The notes beneath the pieces are model-generated. The model saw only the letters and a program-made list of their open reading frames with translations, was not told where the DNA came from and did no database searches. Both the position numbers and the translations under genes were made by a program. 64,000 bases of DNA. Source: Pseudomonas aegrilactucae. Its GTDB lineage: Bacteria > Pseudomonadota > Gammaproteobacteria > Pseudomonadales > Pseudomonadaceae. Location: contig NZ_JAHTBI010000026.1 in assembly GCF_019168305.1 (NCBI RefSeq), positions 1 through 64,000 on the forward strand, given 5' to 3'. Below are positions 1 through 8,445 of the stretch, one piece after another (the stretch's first letter is position 1; every line of letters begins with the position of its first letter).

Positions 1-60
1 ATCGAGCGCCGCCCGCGCGGCGCTTCGCTGGCAAGGCGAGTCGTCGCACCGCAGCTCCCA
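1..60. repeat. degenerate REP-like element with hairpin
   Basis: A perfect 8-bp stem (AGCGCCGC at 5-12 with GCGGCGCT at 17-24, loop CCGC) is followed by CGCTGGCAAG and, after a short interruption, GCTCCCACA. This order of motifs is that of Pseudomonas REP sequences such as the clean copies near 26.2 kb, but the second half of the core is mutated. The stretch from 1 to 196 holds no gene that I can support; the hairpin could also help end transcription of the minus-strand gene that stops at 197. Confidence 0.4.
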
Positions 61-196
61 CATTTGCTGCAACGTACCATGGCCTGCAGGATCGGCGTTG
101 TCAGCCTTGGTGGCCCGGCAGGAGATCTCAGGGGAGCCATCAGGTGACAGTCAATGCATTTCTGTCGCTCTTGAAGTCGAGTGCAGGCTCCTGGGC

Positions 197-1357
197 CTAC
201 AACGACCGGATCAATACCCCCACCAGCACCACATTCAACACCGCCAGCCCTGACATCGTCATCATTACCCCCACCGGCCCCGCCACCTGCAGCAGGTAAC
301 CACCCAGCAACGGCGTAGCCGCCTGCCCCACCAGCGAAGGCAACGACATGCGGCCCATCAACAACACATAATTGGCCGGCGACATCAACGCCAGCGGCAA
401 TAACCCACGCACGATCGCACGCAAGCCATTGCCCGCACCGTACAGTACCAACCCCAGCGCCGTCGCAACCGGCCACACCGTCACCAGCAACAACCCCACC
501 GCAACCAGCACCACCGAAATCAATGTGGTCCACACCGGGTGTCGCTTGCGCGCGAACATCTGCAGCACCCGCGACCCCACCTGACTCGGCCCCAGCAACG
601 CCGCCAGGCCAATGGCCGCCGCCAGGCTGTAGCCCTGCCCCTGCAGGATCGACACCAGATGGACCGACATGGCAGTCATCAGCACCGCACCCAAGGCGAA
701 GATCGCAGTCAGCAACCAATAGATACGCGGGCTCACCGGCGCAACCGCACTGTGCTGCGCCTGGCTGCCAAGCCGCAGGCCGACACCGGCCGGCAGCACC
801 CGGCAATACAGCGGCGCAACCACCAGTGCCAACACCACGCCATACACCACACAAGTGCTGCGCCAGCCCATGTGCTCGATCAGCAACGCCACCACCGGCC
901 ACGACAGGCTGGTGGCAAACCCCGAAATCAATGTGATGCCCGTGATGGCGCTGCCGGCATTTTGCGCATACAACGCCCCAAGGCTGGCAAACAACGCCTC
1001 GTACAATCCCAGCGCCATGCCCACGCCAATCACGACCCAGGCCAGCAGGAACCACGCCAAGGTATGCGTGGCCGCCATCAGAAACAGCCCGCACGCCACG
1101 GTCACGCCGCTGCAGGCAAGAATCCGCCGGCCACCGAATCGGGCGATCAAGCGGCTGGTCAAAGGCGCCAGCAGCGCCGACACCAGAATGCTCAGCGACA
1201 GCGCGCCGTACACCCATTGGCTGGCCCAACCGGTCTCCTGCATGATCGGCGCAGCCATCACCGCCATCAGGAAGAACGAGCCGCCCCAGACCAGAATCTG
1301 CAACAGGCCCAGAACGAAGATACCGGGCAAGCCGGGTAATGCTGCGGGGTCTTTCAA
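197..1357 (-). CDS. MFS transporter
   Basis: Inner-membrane protein of about 386 residues made almost wholly of hydrophobic segments (about 11-12 helices), with the short basic loop GGRRIL between early helices that is typical of the major facilitator superfamily. Substrate is not readable; exporters and metabolite carriers share this fold. It lies 45 bases downstream of the LysR gene on the same strand and is probably cotranscribed with it. The start is unsure: the frame stays open upstream into the LysR gene, but that N-terminus is not transporter-like. I chose a TTG with a weak upstream GGA; no ATG or GTG fits. The protein ends in ordinary fashion at the window's left side. Confidence 0.7.
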   Translation of the reverse strand: MKDPAALPGLPGIFVLGLLQILVWGGSFFLMAVMAAPIMQETGWASQWVYGALSLSILVSALLAPLTSRLIARFGGRRILACSGVTVACGLFLMAATHTLAWFLLAWVVIGVGMALGLYEALFASLGALYAQNAGSAITGITLISGFATSLSWPVVALLIEHMGWRSTCVVYGVVLALVVAPLYCRVLPAGVGLRLGSQAQHSAVAPVSPRIYWLLTAIFALGAVLMTAMSVHLVSILQGQGYSLAAAIGLAALLGPSQVGSRVLQMFARKRHPVWTTLISVVLVAVGLLLVTVWPVATALGLVLYGAGNGLRAIVRGLLPLALMSPANYVLLMGRMSLPSLVGQAATPLLGGYLLQVAGPVGVMMTMSGLAVLNVVLVGVLIRSL

Positions 1358-1401
1358 GACAATATCCGTGACAAAGGCGATAGAAAACGTGCGGATGCAA
1401 C

Positions 1402-2325
1402 TCAGAGCATGTGCCCGGCCCAGACCTTGCGCTCGACCAGGTCTGCGGCAATCTCGATGAACGCCTGCCCAACGAACCTGGCCGCCGGACTCACCCGCCG
1501 GTCGGCAGGGAACACTTGCACCAGCTTGCGCATCGGCACCGGGTCGACCAGCGGTGCGGCGCACAGGCTGCCGCTCTCCACCTGCGCGTAGATGGACGCC
1601 AGCGGCAAGGCGGTCAAGCCGAAACCATTGCGTACCAGGTCGATCATCGCGCCGAACGAGTCGGCCTCGACACTGGTGCGCAGCGGGATGCCGACCTCAC
1701 GTGCGCAACGGTCCAGGATCACCCGCAAGCCGTGCCGCGCACTGGGCACCACCAACTCCTGCCCCGCAAGGCTGGCAAAGCTCACCGGCGTGTCCAGGCT
1801 CAGGCCGGAACCCGCCGGGCCCACCAGCAGCAGGTTCTCCATCATCACTGGCACGATGCGCAGGGTGTGCAGCGGTTGTGGATCGTACGAAATGGCCAGT
1901 TCCAGTTCGCCGCGCTGCAACCAGTCGAGCAGGTAGCCGCTGAACGCCGAGGAGAAGCGCACGCCCAGCTCGGGCTGGGCTTCGCGCACCTTGCGCACCA
2001 GCGGCACGGTGACGATTTCGGCCACCGTCGGCGTGGTGCCGATCACCACCGTGCCGCGCAGGCGGGTACGCCCACCGGCCACCGAACTTCGGATCGATTC
2101 CATCTCTTGCATGATGCGCGTGGCATGCGCCAGCACCTCCCGGCCCGCCTCGGTGATCAGCATGCCGCGCCCATGGCGCTCGAACAGGTAGGTACCCAGT
2201 TCTTTCTCCAGCAGGCGGATCTGCCGGCTCAGCGCCGGCTGGGCAATGTGCAGGCGGTCGGAGGCCTTGCTCAGGCTGCCGAGCTCAGCCACGTGGATCA
2301 GGGTCTTGAGTTGAACGACGTCCAT
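1402..2325 (-). CDS. LysR-family transcriptional regulator
   Basis: Protein of 307 residues, the usual LysR length. The N-terminal winged helix-turn-helix is clear (LKTLIHVAELGSLSKASDRL then QPALSRQIRLLEKELG), followed by the two-lobed effector-binding domain. The ATG at 2325 places MDVVQLKTL at the N-terminus, as in related regulators; a longer open frame upstream is not protein-like. The gene is divergent from the symporter and enzyme genes that start at 2540, so it probably controls that cluster, with a small organic acid or CoA ester as likely effector. A LysR-type box sits at 2506-2522 in the shared intergenic region. Confidence 0.85.
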   Translation of the reverse strand: MDVVQLKTLIHVAELGSLSKASDRLHIAQPALSRQIRLLEKELGTYLFERHGRGMLITEAGREVLAHATRIMQEMESIRSSVAGGRTRLRGTVVIGTTPTVAEIVTVPLVRKVREAQPELGVRFSSAFSGYLLDWLQRGELELAISYDPQPLHTLRIVPVMMENLLLVGPAGSGLSLDTPVSFASLAGQELVVPSARHGLRVILDRCAREVGIPLRTSVEADSFGAMIDLVRNGFGLTALPLASIYAQVESGSLCAAPLVDPVPMRKLVQVFPADRRVSPAARFVGQAFIEIAADLVERKVWAGHML

Positions 2326-2539
2326 TGCCAGGCCAGTCAGTTTGGGGGAAGGCACGCCGTGCCACGGCGGCGCTGGCGCCAGTGTAAGGCCGGTGGCCGC
2401 CGGTGCCCTATAGAATTTGGGCATATCAGTTAGGCCCGGTACGCCTCTTATTGCAGGCTGTGGGCTGGGGTAGCGTGGGTCCAACGCCGGCATGCCCATG
2501 CACGGCTTATTACAAGAATAAGATTCGAGGACTTTCGCC
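2326..2539. promoter_or_regulatory. divergent promoter region, LysR gene / symporter
   Basis: This 214-base gap separates two divergent starts and must hold both promoters. It contains the dyad CTTATT-acaag-AATAAG (see separate entry) and an A+T-rich stretch CTATAGAATTTGGGCATAT near 2409-2427 that reads as ATA-N11-TAT on the other strand. I could not assign convincing -35/-10 pairs. Confidence 0.4.
2506..2522. promoter_or_regulatory. candidate LysR-type operator (TTAT-N7-ATAA)
   Basis: CTTATT ACAAG AATAAG is a perfect 6-bp dyad. Its core TTAT-N7-ATAA has the T-N11-A spacing recognised by LysR regulators. It ends 17 bases before the symporter ATG at 2540, so binding there would more likely repress or autoregulate than activate from a -60 site. 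Confidence 0.45.
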
Positions 2540-3901
2540 ATGAACCGCAGCTCCGTGCCTTGCGACGCCGTCAGCGCCCCACCCCCCAACCGGGTCAAAG
2601 CCATCCTCGGGGCCTGCTCGGGCAACCTGGTGGAGTGGTACGACTTTTTCATCTACGCCTACACCGCCATCTACTTCGCCGCCGCGTTCTTCCCCAAGGG
2701 CGACACCACGACCCAACTGCTGGCCACCGCCGGGGTGTTCGCGGTGGGCTTCTTCATGCGCCCGCTCGGCGGCTGGATCTTCGGCTGGATCGCCGATACC
2801 CGCGGGCGCAAGGTATCGATGATCCTCTCGGTGTTCATGATGTGCGCCGGCTCGCTGCTGATCGCCGTCATGCCCACCTATGACAGCATCGGCATCGCAG
2901 CGCCGGTCATGCTGGTGATCGCGCGCCTGATCCAGGGGCTCTCGGTGGGCGCAGAATACGGCACCGGCGCCACCTACATCAGCGAAATCGCCACCCCCGG
3001 CAAACGCTGTTTCTATGGCTCGTTCCAGTACTTCACCATCATTGCCGGGCAGTTGCTGGCGCTGATGACGGTGGTCATCCTGCAGCAGACCCTGAGCGAT
3101 GAAGACCTGCGTGCGTGGGGCTGGCGCATCCCCTTCTTCATTGGTGCAGTCAGCGCCGTGGTGGTGGTGTACCTGCGCCGCGCGATGCACGAAACCGCCT
3201 CGAAGAAAGATATGCACCGCAAGGACGCAGGCTCGCTGCGCGGCATGTTCAAGCACAAGCGCGCCGTGGCCCTGGTGGTGGCGTTCACCATCGGCGGCTC
3301 ACTGTACTTCTATACCTTCACCACCTACATGCAGAAGTTCCTGGTGATCAGCGCAGGTTTCAGCCCGGAAACGGTGAGTTTCATCATGACCGCCGCGCTG
3401 GTCGGCTTCATGCTGCTGCAGCCACTGCTCGGCCTGCTGGCCGACCGCATCGGCATCAAGGCGCACATGCTGCTGTTTTCCGGGCTCGCCATGGCCCTGG
3501 TGGTGCCGTTGCTGTACGCCCTGCAATCGGTGAGCAACCCCTTCACCGCCTTCCTGCTGGTGCTCGCCGGCCTGGCCATCGCCTCGTTCTATACCCCGAT
3601 CGCCGGCATCGTCAAAGCCGAGCTGTTCCCGCCCGCGGTACGTGCGCTCGGGGTGGGCTTCCCCTACGCGGTGGGCAATGCGGCCTTTGGCGGGACTGCC
3701 GAGTATGTGGCGCTTTCATTCCGCGCCCAGGGCAGCGAAACGCATTTCTTCTTCTATGTGGTGGCCGTGGTCAGCGTCACCTTCATCGCCTCGATGCTGA
3801 TGCCCAACCTGACGCGTCACGGCTACCTCAGCGGTGACGGTGAAATCGAAGCCAACACGGGCCTCAAGGGCCATGCCAAACACCCGATAGCCAACGCCTG
3901 A
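2540..3901 (+). CDS. MFS metabolite:H+ symporter (KgtP/ShiA-like)
   Basis: Inner-membrane importer of 453 residues. The start of helix 1, GNLVEWYDFFIYAYTA, and the loop GGWIFGWIADTRGRK are signatures of the metabolite:H+ symporter group (KgtP, ShiA, ProP, citrate and other organic-acid carriers). RLIQGLSVGAEYG in helix 4 is also characteristic. It precedes the enzymes of the cluster and is the probable uptake system for their substrate, most likely a carboxylic acid. The ATG at 2540 is preceded by AGGA at about the right distance. Substrate cannot be told from sequence. Confidence 0.88.
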   Translation: MNRSSVPCDAVSAPPPNRVKAILGACSGNLVEWYDFFIYAYTAIYFAAAFFPKGDTTTQLLATAGVFAVGFFMRPLGGWIFGWIADTRGRKVSMILSVFMMCAGSLLIAVMPTYDSIGIAAPVMLVIARLIQGLSVGAEYGTGATYISEIATPGKRCFYGSFQYFTIIAGQLLALMTVVILQQTLSDEDLRAWGWRIPFFIGAVSAVVVVYLRRAMHETASKKDMHRKDAGSLRGMFKHKRAVALVVAFTIGGSLYFYTFTTYMQKFLVISAGFSPETVSFIMTAALVGFMLLQPLLGLLADRIGIKAHMLLFSGLAMALVVPLLYALQSVSNPFTAFLLVLAGLAIASFYTPIAGIVKAELFPPAVRALGVGFPYAVGNAAFGGTAEYVALSFRAQGSETHFFFYVVAVVSVTFIASMLMPNLTRHGYLSGDGEIEANTGLKGHAKHPIANA

Positions 3902-3903
3902 CC

Positions 3904-3920
3904 TATGCCTGGCAGGCATA
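3904..3920 (+). terminator. short hairpin after symporter gene
   Basis: TATGCCT-GGC-AGGCATA forms a perfect 7-bp stem three bases after the symporter stop. There is no T-run, so it may only attenuate or protect the transcript ends between the symporter and the decarboxylase genes. The rest of the 108-base gap shows nothing else. Confidence 0.25.
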
Positions 3921-4009
3921 TCTCAAAGAGAAAAACGGTAGTCGTGCCGGGCCGTCGGCCCCGCCAGAATGCGTGAAACCACAACAACAGCAGTGCTTGG
4001 GAGACTGGC

Positions 4010-4552
4010 ATGTCAACGCTAGAAGCTGAACAAACCGTGGGGCAGGACTGGCAGGAGGACGTGTTTCGCGTGCTCAAGGCTCACGACGTGAAACATGTGG
4101 TGTTCGTACCGGACGCCGGCCATTCGGCGGCCATTCGCCTGGCCTATGCCGACCCTGACATCAAGGCGGTGGTGCTGACCACCGAGGAAGAAGGCATCGG
4201 CTACCTGGCCGGGGCCTGGCTGGGCGGCGAGCGCGGCGCACTGCTGATGCAGTCCAGCGGCGTGGGCAATTGCATCAACACCCTGGCGCTGCAGGTATGC
4301 GCAGGCTTCCCGCTGCTGATGGTGGTGACCATGCGTGGCGACTGGGCAGAGTTCAACGCCTGGCAGAACCCCATGGGCCAAGCCACCGAGCGCAGCCTCA
4401 ACCTGATGAATGTGATGACCTGGCGTGCCGATGAGCCCAAGGACGTCGCCCCGCTGCTGCACGGCGCCGCCACCATGGCCTTCAACGGTGACAGTGCCAC
4501 CGCCCTGCTGCTCGGTCAGCGCCTGATTGGAGAAAAGAAATGGGTCAAGTAA
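4010..4552 (+). CDS. TPP-dependent decarboxylase, alpha (PYR-domain) chain
   Basis: Protein of 180 residues corresponding to the N-terminal pyrimidine-binding domain of thiamine-diphosphate decarboxylases. The motif VVLTTEEEGIGYLAGAWLGG holds the conserved glutamate that activates the cofactor, and QSSGVGNCINTL follows as in sulfopyruvate and phosphonopyruvate decarboxylases. Those enzymes turn a 3-substituted pyruvate into an aldehyde and CO2. Length and split match the two-chain sulfopyruvate decarboxylase (ComD/ComE) rather than the one-chain Ppd enzyme. A good site GGGAG precedes the ATG. It overlaps the beta-chain gene by 13 bases. True substrate is unknown; no sulfonate or phosphonate gene is nearby. 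Confidence 0.8.
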   Translation: MSTLEAEQTVGQDWQEDVFRVLKAHDVKHVVFVPDAGHSAAIRLAYADPDIKAVVLTTEEEGIGYLAGAWLGGERGALLMQSSGVGNCINTLALQVCAGFPLLMVVTMRGDWAEFNAWQNPMGQATERSLNLMNVMTWRADEPKDVAPLLHGAATMAFNGDSATALLLGQRLIGEKKWVK

Positions 4553-5136
4553 GCGCCAACCACACCCTGTGCCGCCGCGAAGTGGTCGAGGCCCTGCTGG
4601 CCGATCGCAACGACGTGCTGGTGGTCACCGGCCTGGGCTCGGCTTCCTATGACGTGATGGCCGCTGGCGACCACGACCACAACTACTACCTGTGGGCCGC
4701 CATGGGCAGCGCGATTACCGTCGGCCTGGGGCTGGCCAACGCGCAACCGGACAAGAGCGTGGTGGTGATCACCGGCGACGGCGAGCTGCTGATGGGCTTC
4801 GGCGCGCTGGCCACGGTGGCGCTGCAGAAGCCTGCCAACCTGACCATCGCGGTGCTCGACAACGGCCACTTCGGCGAGACCGGGATGCAGGTCAGCCACG
4901 CAGGCTTCGGCATTCGCCTCGACCAGGTGGCCAATACCTGCGGGTTCAGCTGGACCGACGAGATCCGCGACATGGCCGGCGTGCACGACCTGCGCGAACG
5001 CTTCGCCAGCCGCGACGGGGTGAAGCTGGCAACGATCAAGATCAAGGCCGAGAACCCGCCGCGGGTACTGCCGCCGCGCGACGGTCACTACATCAAGAAT
5101 CGCTTCAGGGCGGCACTCGGGTATCTGCCGCTCTGA
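4540..5136 (+). CDS. TPP-dependent decarboxylase, beta (PP-domain) chain
   Basis: Protein of 198 residues equal to the C-terminal diphosphate-binding domain. The metal and cofactor motif begins at ITGDGELLMGFGALATV and ends at VLDNGHFGETGMQ, the GDG...N pattern of TPP enzymes. Start is the ATG within the end of the alpha gene, with GGAGAAAAG just before it, so translation is coupled and the chains should be made in equal amounts. Closest by layout to ComE-type sulfopyruvate decarboxylase beta chains. In this cluster it may make or remove a 2-oxoacid intermediate, but an aldehyde dehydrogenase, normally needed next, is absent from the operon. Confidence 0.8.
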   Translation: MGQVSANHTLCRREVVEALLADRNDVLVVTGLGSASYDVMAAGDHDHNYYLWAAMGSAITVGLGLANAQPDKSVVVITGDGELLMGFGALATVALQKPANLTIAVLDNGHFGETGMQVSHAGFGIRLDQVANTCGFSWTDEIRDMAGVHDLRERFASRDGVKLATIKIKAENPPRVLPPRDGHYIKNRFRAALGYLPL

Positions 5137-5212
5137 ACCCGGGATAAGCAGCGGGCCTGCCCGGCAGGCCTGCGTAGCCCCACAAGACACTTGCACCTAC
5201 AGGACAATAACA

Positions 5213-6376
5213 ATGAGCGCTCGCAACGACGAACACCTCAATGCCATCCGCGAAGGCGTACGCGCCCTGTGTGCGGACTTCCCTGCCGAGTACTGGCGCA
5301 AGATCGACGAAGACAAGGGCTTCCCCGAAGCCTTCGTCAGCGCCATGACTGCTGCCGGCTGGCTGTCGGCGATGATCCCGGAACAATACGGTGGCTCGGG
5401 CCTGGGTCTGGCCGAAGCCTCGGTGATCCTCGAAGAGGTGAACCGCTGCGGCGGCAACTCCGGCACCATCCACGGCCAGATGTACAACATGTTCACCCTG
5501 CTGCGCCATGGCAGCGACGCGCAGAAAAGCCATTACCTGCCCAGGCTTGCGAGCGGCGAGCTGCGCCTGCAGTCGATGGGCGTGACCGAACCGACCACCG
5601 GCACCGACACCACCAGGATCAAGACCACCGCCGTGCGCCAGGGCGACAGCTACGTGATCAACGGCCAGAAGGTGTGGATCTCGCGCGTGCAGCACTCGGA
5701 CCTGATGATCCTGCTGGCGCGTACCACGCCGCTGGCCGAGGTGACGAAGAAATCCGAAGGCATGTCGATCTTTCTGGTCGACCTGCGCGAGGCCATCGGC
5801 AACGGCCTCAGCGTGCAGCCCATTGCCAACATGGTCAATCACGAGACCAACGAGCTGTTCTTCGACAACCTGAAGATCCCCGCCGACAGCCTGATCGGCG
5901 AGCAGGGCAAGGGCTTTCGCTACATCCTCGACGGCCTGAATGCCGAACGTACCCTGATTGCCGCCGAGTGCATCGGCGACGGCCGCTGGTTTATCGAGAA
6001 GTCCGCGCAGTATGCCCGCGACCGTGTGGTGTTCGGCCGCCCGATCGGGCAGAACCAGGGCGTACAGTTCCCGATCGCCGAAGCCCATGTGGAACTCGAG
6101 GCAGCCGATCTGATGCGCTGGCAGGCCTGCGCCGACTACGACGCCGGCAGGAGCGCCGGGGCCAGCGCCAACATGGCCAAGTACCTCGCGGCCAAGGCCT
6201 CATGGGAGGCCGCCAACGCATGCCTGCAAACTCACGGCGGCTTCGGCTTCGCCTGTGAGTACGACGTGGAGCGCAAGTTTCGCGAAACCCGGCTGTACCA
6301 GGTGGCGCCGATCTCGACCAACCTGATCCTGTCCTACGTGGCCGAGCACCTGCTCGAACTGCCCCGCTCGTTCTGA
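5213..6376 (+). CDS. acyl-CoA dehydrogenase
   Basis: Flavoprotein of 387 residues, the normal family length, which would oxidise an acyl-CoA to the 2,3-enoyl-CoA. The family motifs are in order: IPEQYGGSGLGLAEAS, MGVTEPTTGTDTTRIKT, INGQKVWISR, the helix with ARDRVVFGRPIGQNQGVQ, and the C-terminal QTHGGFGFACEYDVERKFRE. The usual catalytic glutamate near the C-terminus (EG in most short-chain enzymes) is replaced here by the stretch YQVAPISTNLI, so the base may sit elsewhere or the substrate may differ. AGGA precedes the ATG. It is followed by the CoA-transferase gene after 12 bases. Confidence 0.85.
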   Translation: MSARNDEHLNAIREGVRALCADFPAEYWRKIDEDKGFPEAFVSAMTAAGWLSAMIPEQYGGSGLGLAEASVILEEVNRCGGNSGTIHGQMYNMFTLLRHGSDAQKSHYLPRLASGELRLQSMGVTEPTTGTDTTRIKTTAVRQGDSYVINGQKVWISRVQHSDLMILLARTTPLAEVTKKSEGMSIFLVDLREAIGNGLSVQPIANMVNHETNELFFDNLKIPADSLIGEQGKGFRYILDGLNAERTLIAAECIGDGRWFIEKSAQYARDRVVFGRPIGQNQGVQFPIAEAHVELEAADLMRWQACADYDAGRSAGASANMAKYLAAKASWEAANACLQTHGGFGFACEYDVERKFRETRLYQVAPISTNLILSYVAEHLLELPRSF

Positions 6377-6388
6377 CTGGAGCCCCCC

Positions 6389-7591
6389 ATGAATCAGCCC
6401 AAGGATATACGTCCGCTCGACGGGATTACCGTCGTGAGCCTGGAGCACGCCATCGCAGCGCCCTTCTGTACCCGCCAGCTTGCCGACCTGGGAGCGCGCG
6501 TGATCAAGGTCGAGCGCCCCGGTGTCGGTGACTTCGCCCGTGGCTACGACCAGCGGGTCAACGGCCTGGCCTCGCATTTCGTGTGGACCAACCGTTCCAA
6601 GCAGAGCCTGACCCTGGACGTGAAGCAGCAGGCGGCCAGCGAGGTGCTCGACACCGTGCTGCAAACCGCCGACGTACTGGTGCAGAACCTCGCGCCCGGA
6701 GCCGCCGCCCGTCTGGGCCTTGGCTTCGAGACCTTGCACGCACGCTTCCCGCGCCTGATCGTGTGCGACATTTCCGGCTATGGTGCCGGTGGCCCCTACG
6801 CTGACAAGAAGGCCTACGACCTGCTGATCCAGAGCGAGGGGGGCTTTCTGTCGGTGACCGGTGGCCCGGGCGAGACGCAGATGGCCAAGGCCGGTTGCTC
6901 GATTGCCGACATCGCCGCCGGCATGTATGCCTACAGCGCCATCCTTGGTGCCCTGCTGCTGCGCGACAAGACCGGCTGCGGCAGCCACCTCGACGTCTCC
7001 ATGCTCGAAAGCCTGGTCGAATGGATGAACTACCCGCTGTACTACGCCTACGCAGGCGCCGCGCCGCCCCCGCGCGCGGGCGCGGCCCACGCCACCATCT
7101 ATCCCTACGGGCCGTTCCCGATCGGTGACGGCGCCACGGTGATGCTGGGCCTGCAGAACGAGCGCGAATGGCAGCTGTTCTGCGACAAGGTGCTGCTGCA
7201 ACCTGAACTGGCGCAGGACGCGCGTTTCAACGCCAACTTCAAGCGCGTGGAAAACCGTACGGTGCTGCGCGAGCTGATCGTGCAGGCCTTCGCCACGCTG
7301 GACCTGGACGCGGTCATGCAACGGCTCGATTCGGCGCAGATCGCCAATGCCCGCGTCAACGACATGCAGGGCGTGTGGGACCACCCGCAGCTCAAGGCGC
7401 GCCAGCGCTGGCGCCAGGTGCAGACCCCGGCCGGCAGTGTGCCGAGCCTGTTGCCGCCGGCCACCAGCAACGCCTTCAGCCCGCGCATGGACCCGGTCCC
7501 GGCGCTGGGCGAACACACCGAGCAACTGCTTGCCGAGCTGGGCCTGCCGGCCGAGCGCATCGCACACCTGCGCGCCGTCGGCGCGATCTGA
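6389..7591 (+). CDS. class III (CaiB/BaiF) CoA-transferase
   Basis: Protein of 400 residues of the formyl-CoA transferase family, which moves CoA between carboxylic acids. EHAIAAPFCTRQLADLGARV and KVERPGVGDFARG are the family's N-terminal motifs. The probable catalytic aspartate is Asp144 in KKAYDLLIQSEGG. In the itaconate pathway a member of this family makes itaconyl-CoA; here it probably activates the substrate of the acyl-CoA dehydrogenase and hydratase. GGAG lies seven bases upstream of the ATG, and the next gene follows after an 11-base gap. Confidence 0.85.
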   Translation: MNQPKDIRPLDGITVVSLEHAIAAPFCTRQLADLGARVIKVERPGVGDFARGYDQRVNGLASHFVWTNRSKQSLTLDVKQQAASEVLDTVLQTADVLVQNLAPGAAARLGLGFETLHARFPRLIVCDISGYGAGGPYADKKAYDLLIQSEGGFLSVTGGPGETQMAKAGCSIADIAAGMYAYSAILGALLLRDKTGCGSHLDVSMLESLVEWMNYPLYYAYAGAAPPPRAGAAHATIYPYGPFPIGDGATVMLGLQNEREWQLFCDKVLLQPELAQDARFNANFKRVENRTVLRELIVQAFATLDLDAVMQRLDSAQIANARVNDMQGVWDHPQLKARQRWRQVQTPAGSVPSLLPPATSNAFSPRMDPVPALGEHTEQLLAELGLPAERIAHLRAVGAI

Positions 7592-7602
7592 GGAGGGGCA
7601 GC

Positions 7603-8445
7603 ATGAGCACTGAAGATTTTTCGGCCTGGGTCGGGCGCATCGAGGAAAGTCGTGACCAGATCAGCCACACCCTGGTCAGGCGCATCGCCGCGACCCTCGG
7701 CGAGACCGCGCCGCAACCGGGTGAAGACCTGCCGCCGCTGTGGCACTGGGCATTCTTTCAGGAACCAGGGCCCGAAGACGGCCTCGGTCAGGACGGCCAC
7801 CCGGCACGCGGCGGTTTTCTGCCCCCGGCGCACAACCGCAACCGCATGTGGGCCGGCAGCCGGCTGACCTTCAACCGCCCCTTGCGGGTCGATGCCCAGG
7901 TGGAGCGCCTGTCGACGATCACCCGGGTCGAGGAAAAGCACGGGCGCACCGGCGCGCTGCTGTTCGTCACGGTACGCCATGAGTTCTACCAGAATGACGA
8001 GTGCGCGCTGGTCGACGAGCAGGATATCGTCTATCGCGAACCCTCCCCGCCCAAGCTTGGCGGCACTGACCCACTGCCCGAGGGGCAGTGGCGCGAAACG
8101 GTACAGCCCAGCGCTACCCTGCTGTTCCGCTATTCGGCGGTGACCTTCAATGGCCACCGTATCCATTACGACTGGCCCTATGTGACCGCCACCGAGGGTT
8201 ACCCGGGTCTGGTGGTGCATGGCCCACTGATCGCCACCCTGAGCCTGCGCGCGTTCATGCGCGCACAGCCCGATGCACAGCTCAAGCGCTTCAGCTTTCG
8301 CGGTACACGGCCGCTGATCTCGCCCACCCCGTTCGAGGTTGGCGGCTGTCTTGGCGAACCGGGCACGGCGCGGGTCTGGGCCGGCAACGCCGAGGGTGTG
8401 GCGCAGCACGGTGAGATCGAGTTCAGCACGGGAGACCGGCCATGA
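7603..8445 (+). CDS. FAS1-like/MaoC acyl-CoA hydratase
   Basis: Protein of 280 residues with a double hot-dog layout, as in mesaconyl-C4-CoA hydratase, itaconyl-CoA hydratase and fungal HTD2. The N-terminal half has NRMWAGSRLTFNRPL and the C-terminal half FNGHRIHYDWPYVT, the MaoC-type active-site motif, followed by LVVHGPLIATL. Such enzymes add water to branched dicarboxylic enoyl-CoAs. The ATG at 7603 is preceded by GAGGAGGGG, an excellent ribosome site, and the frame before it is not protein-like. The stop overlaps the start of the lyase gene (ATGA). Confidence 0.82.
   Translation: MSTEDFSAWVGRIEESRDQISHTLVRRIAATLGETAPQPGEDLPPLWHWAFFQEPGPEDGLGQDGHPARGGFLPPAHNRNRMWAGSRLTFNRPLRVDAQVERLSTITRVEEKHGRTGALLFVTVRHEFYQNDECALVDEQDIVYREPSPPKLGGTDPLPEGQWRETVQPSATLLFRYSAVTFNGHRIHYDWPYVTATEGYPGLVVHGPLIATLSLRAFMRAQPDAQLKRFSFRGTRPLISPTPFEVGGCLGEPGTARVWAGNAEGVAQHGEIEFSTGDRP

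Noticed and set aside
4010..5136. Frameshift of a one-chain phosphonopyruvate decarboxylase
   Set aside because: The second chain has its own ribosome site and ATG, and the lengths match two-chain sulfopyruvate decarboxylases, so two genes are more likely than a broken one.
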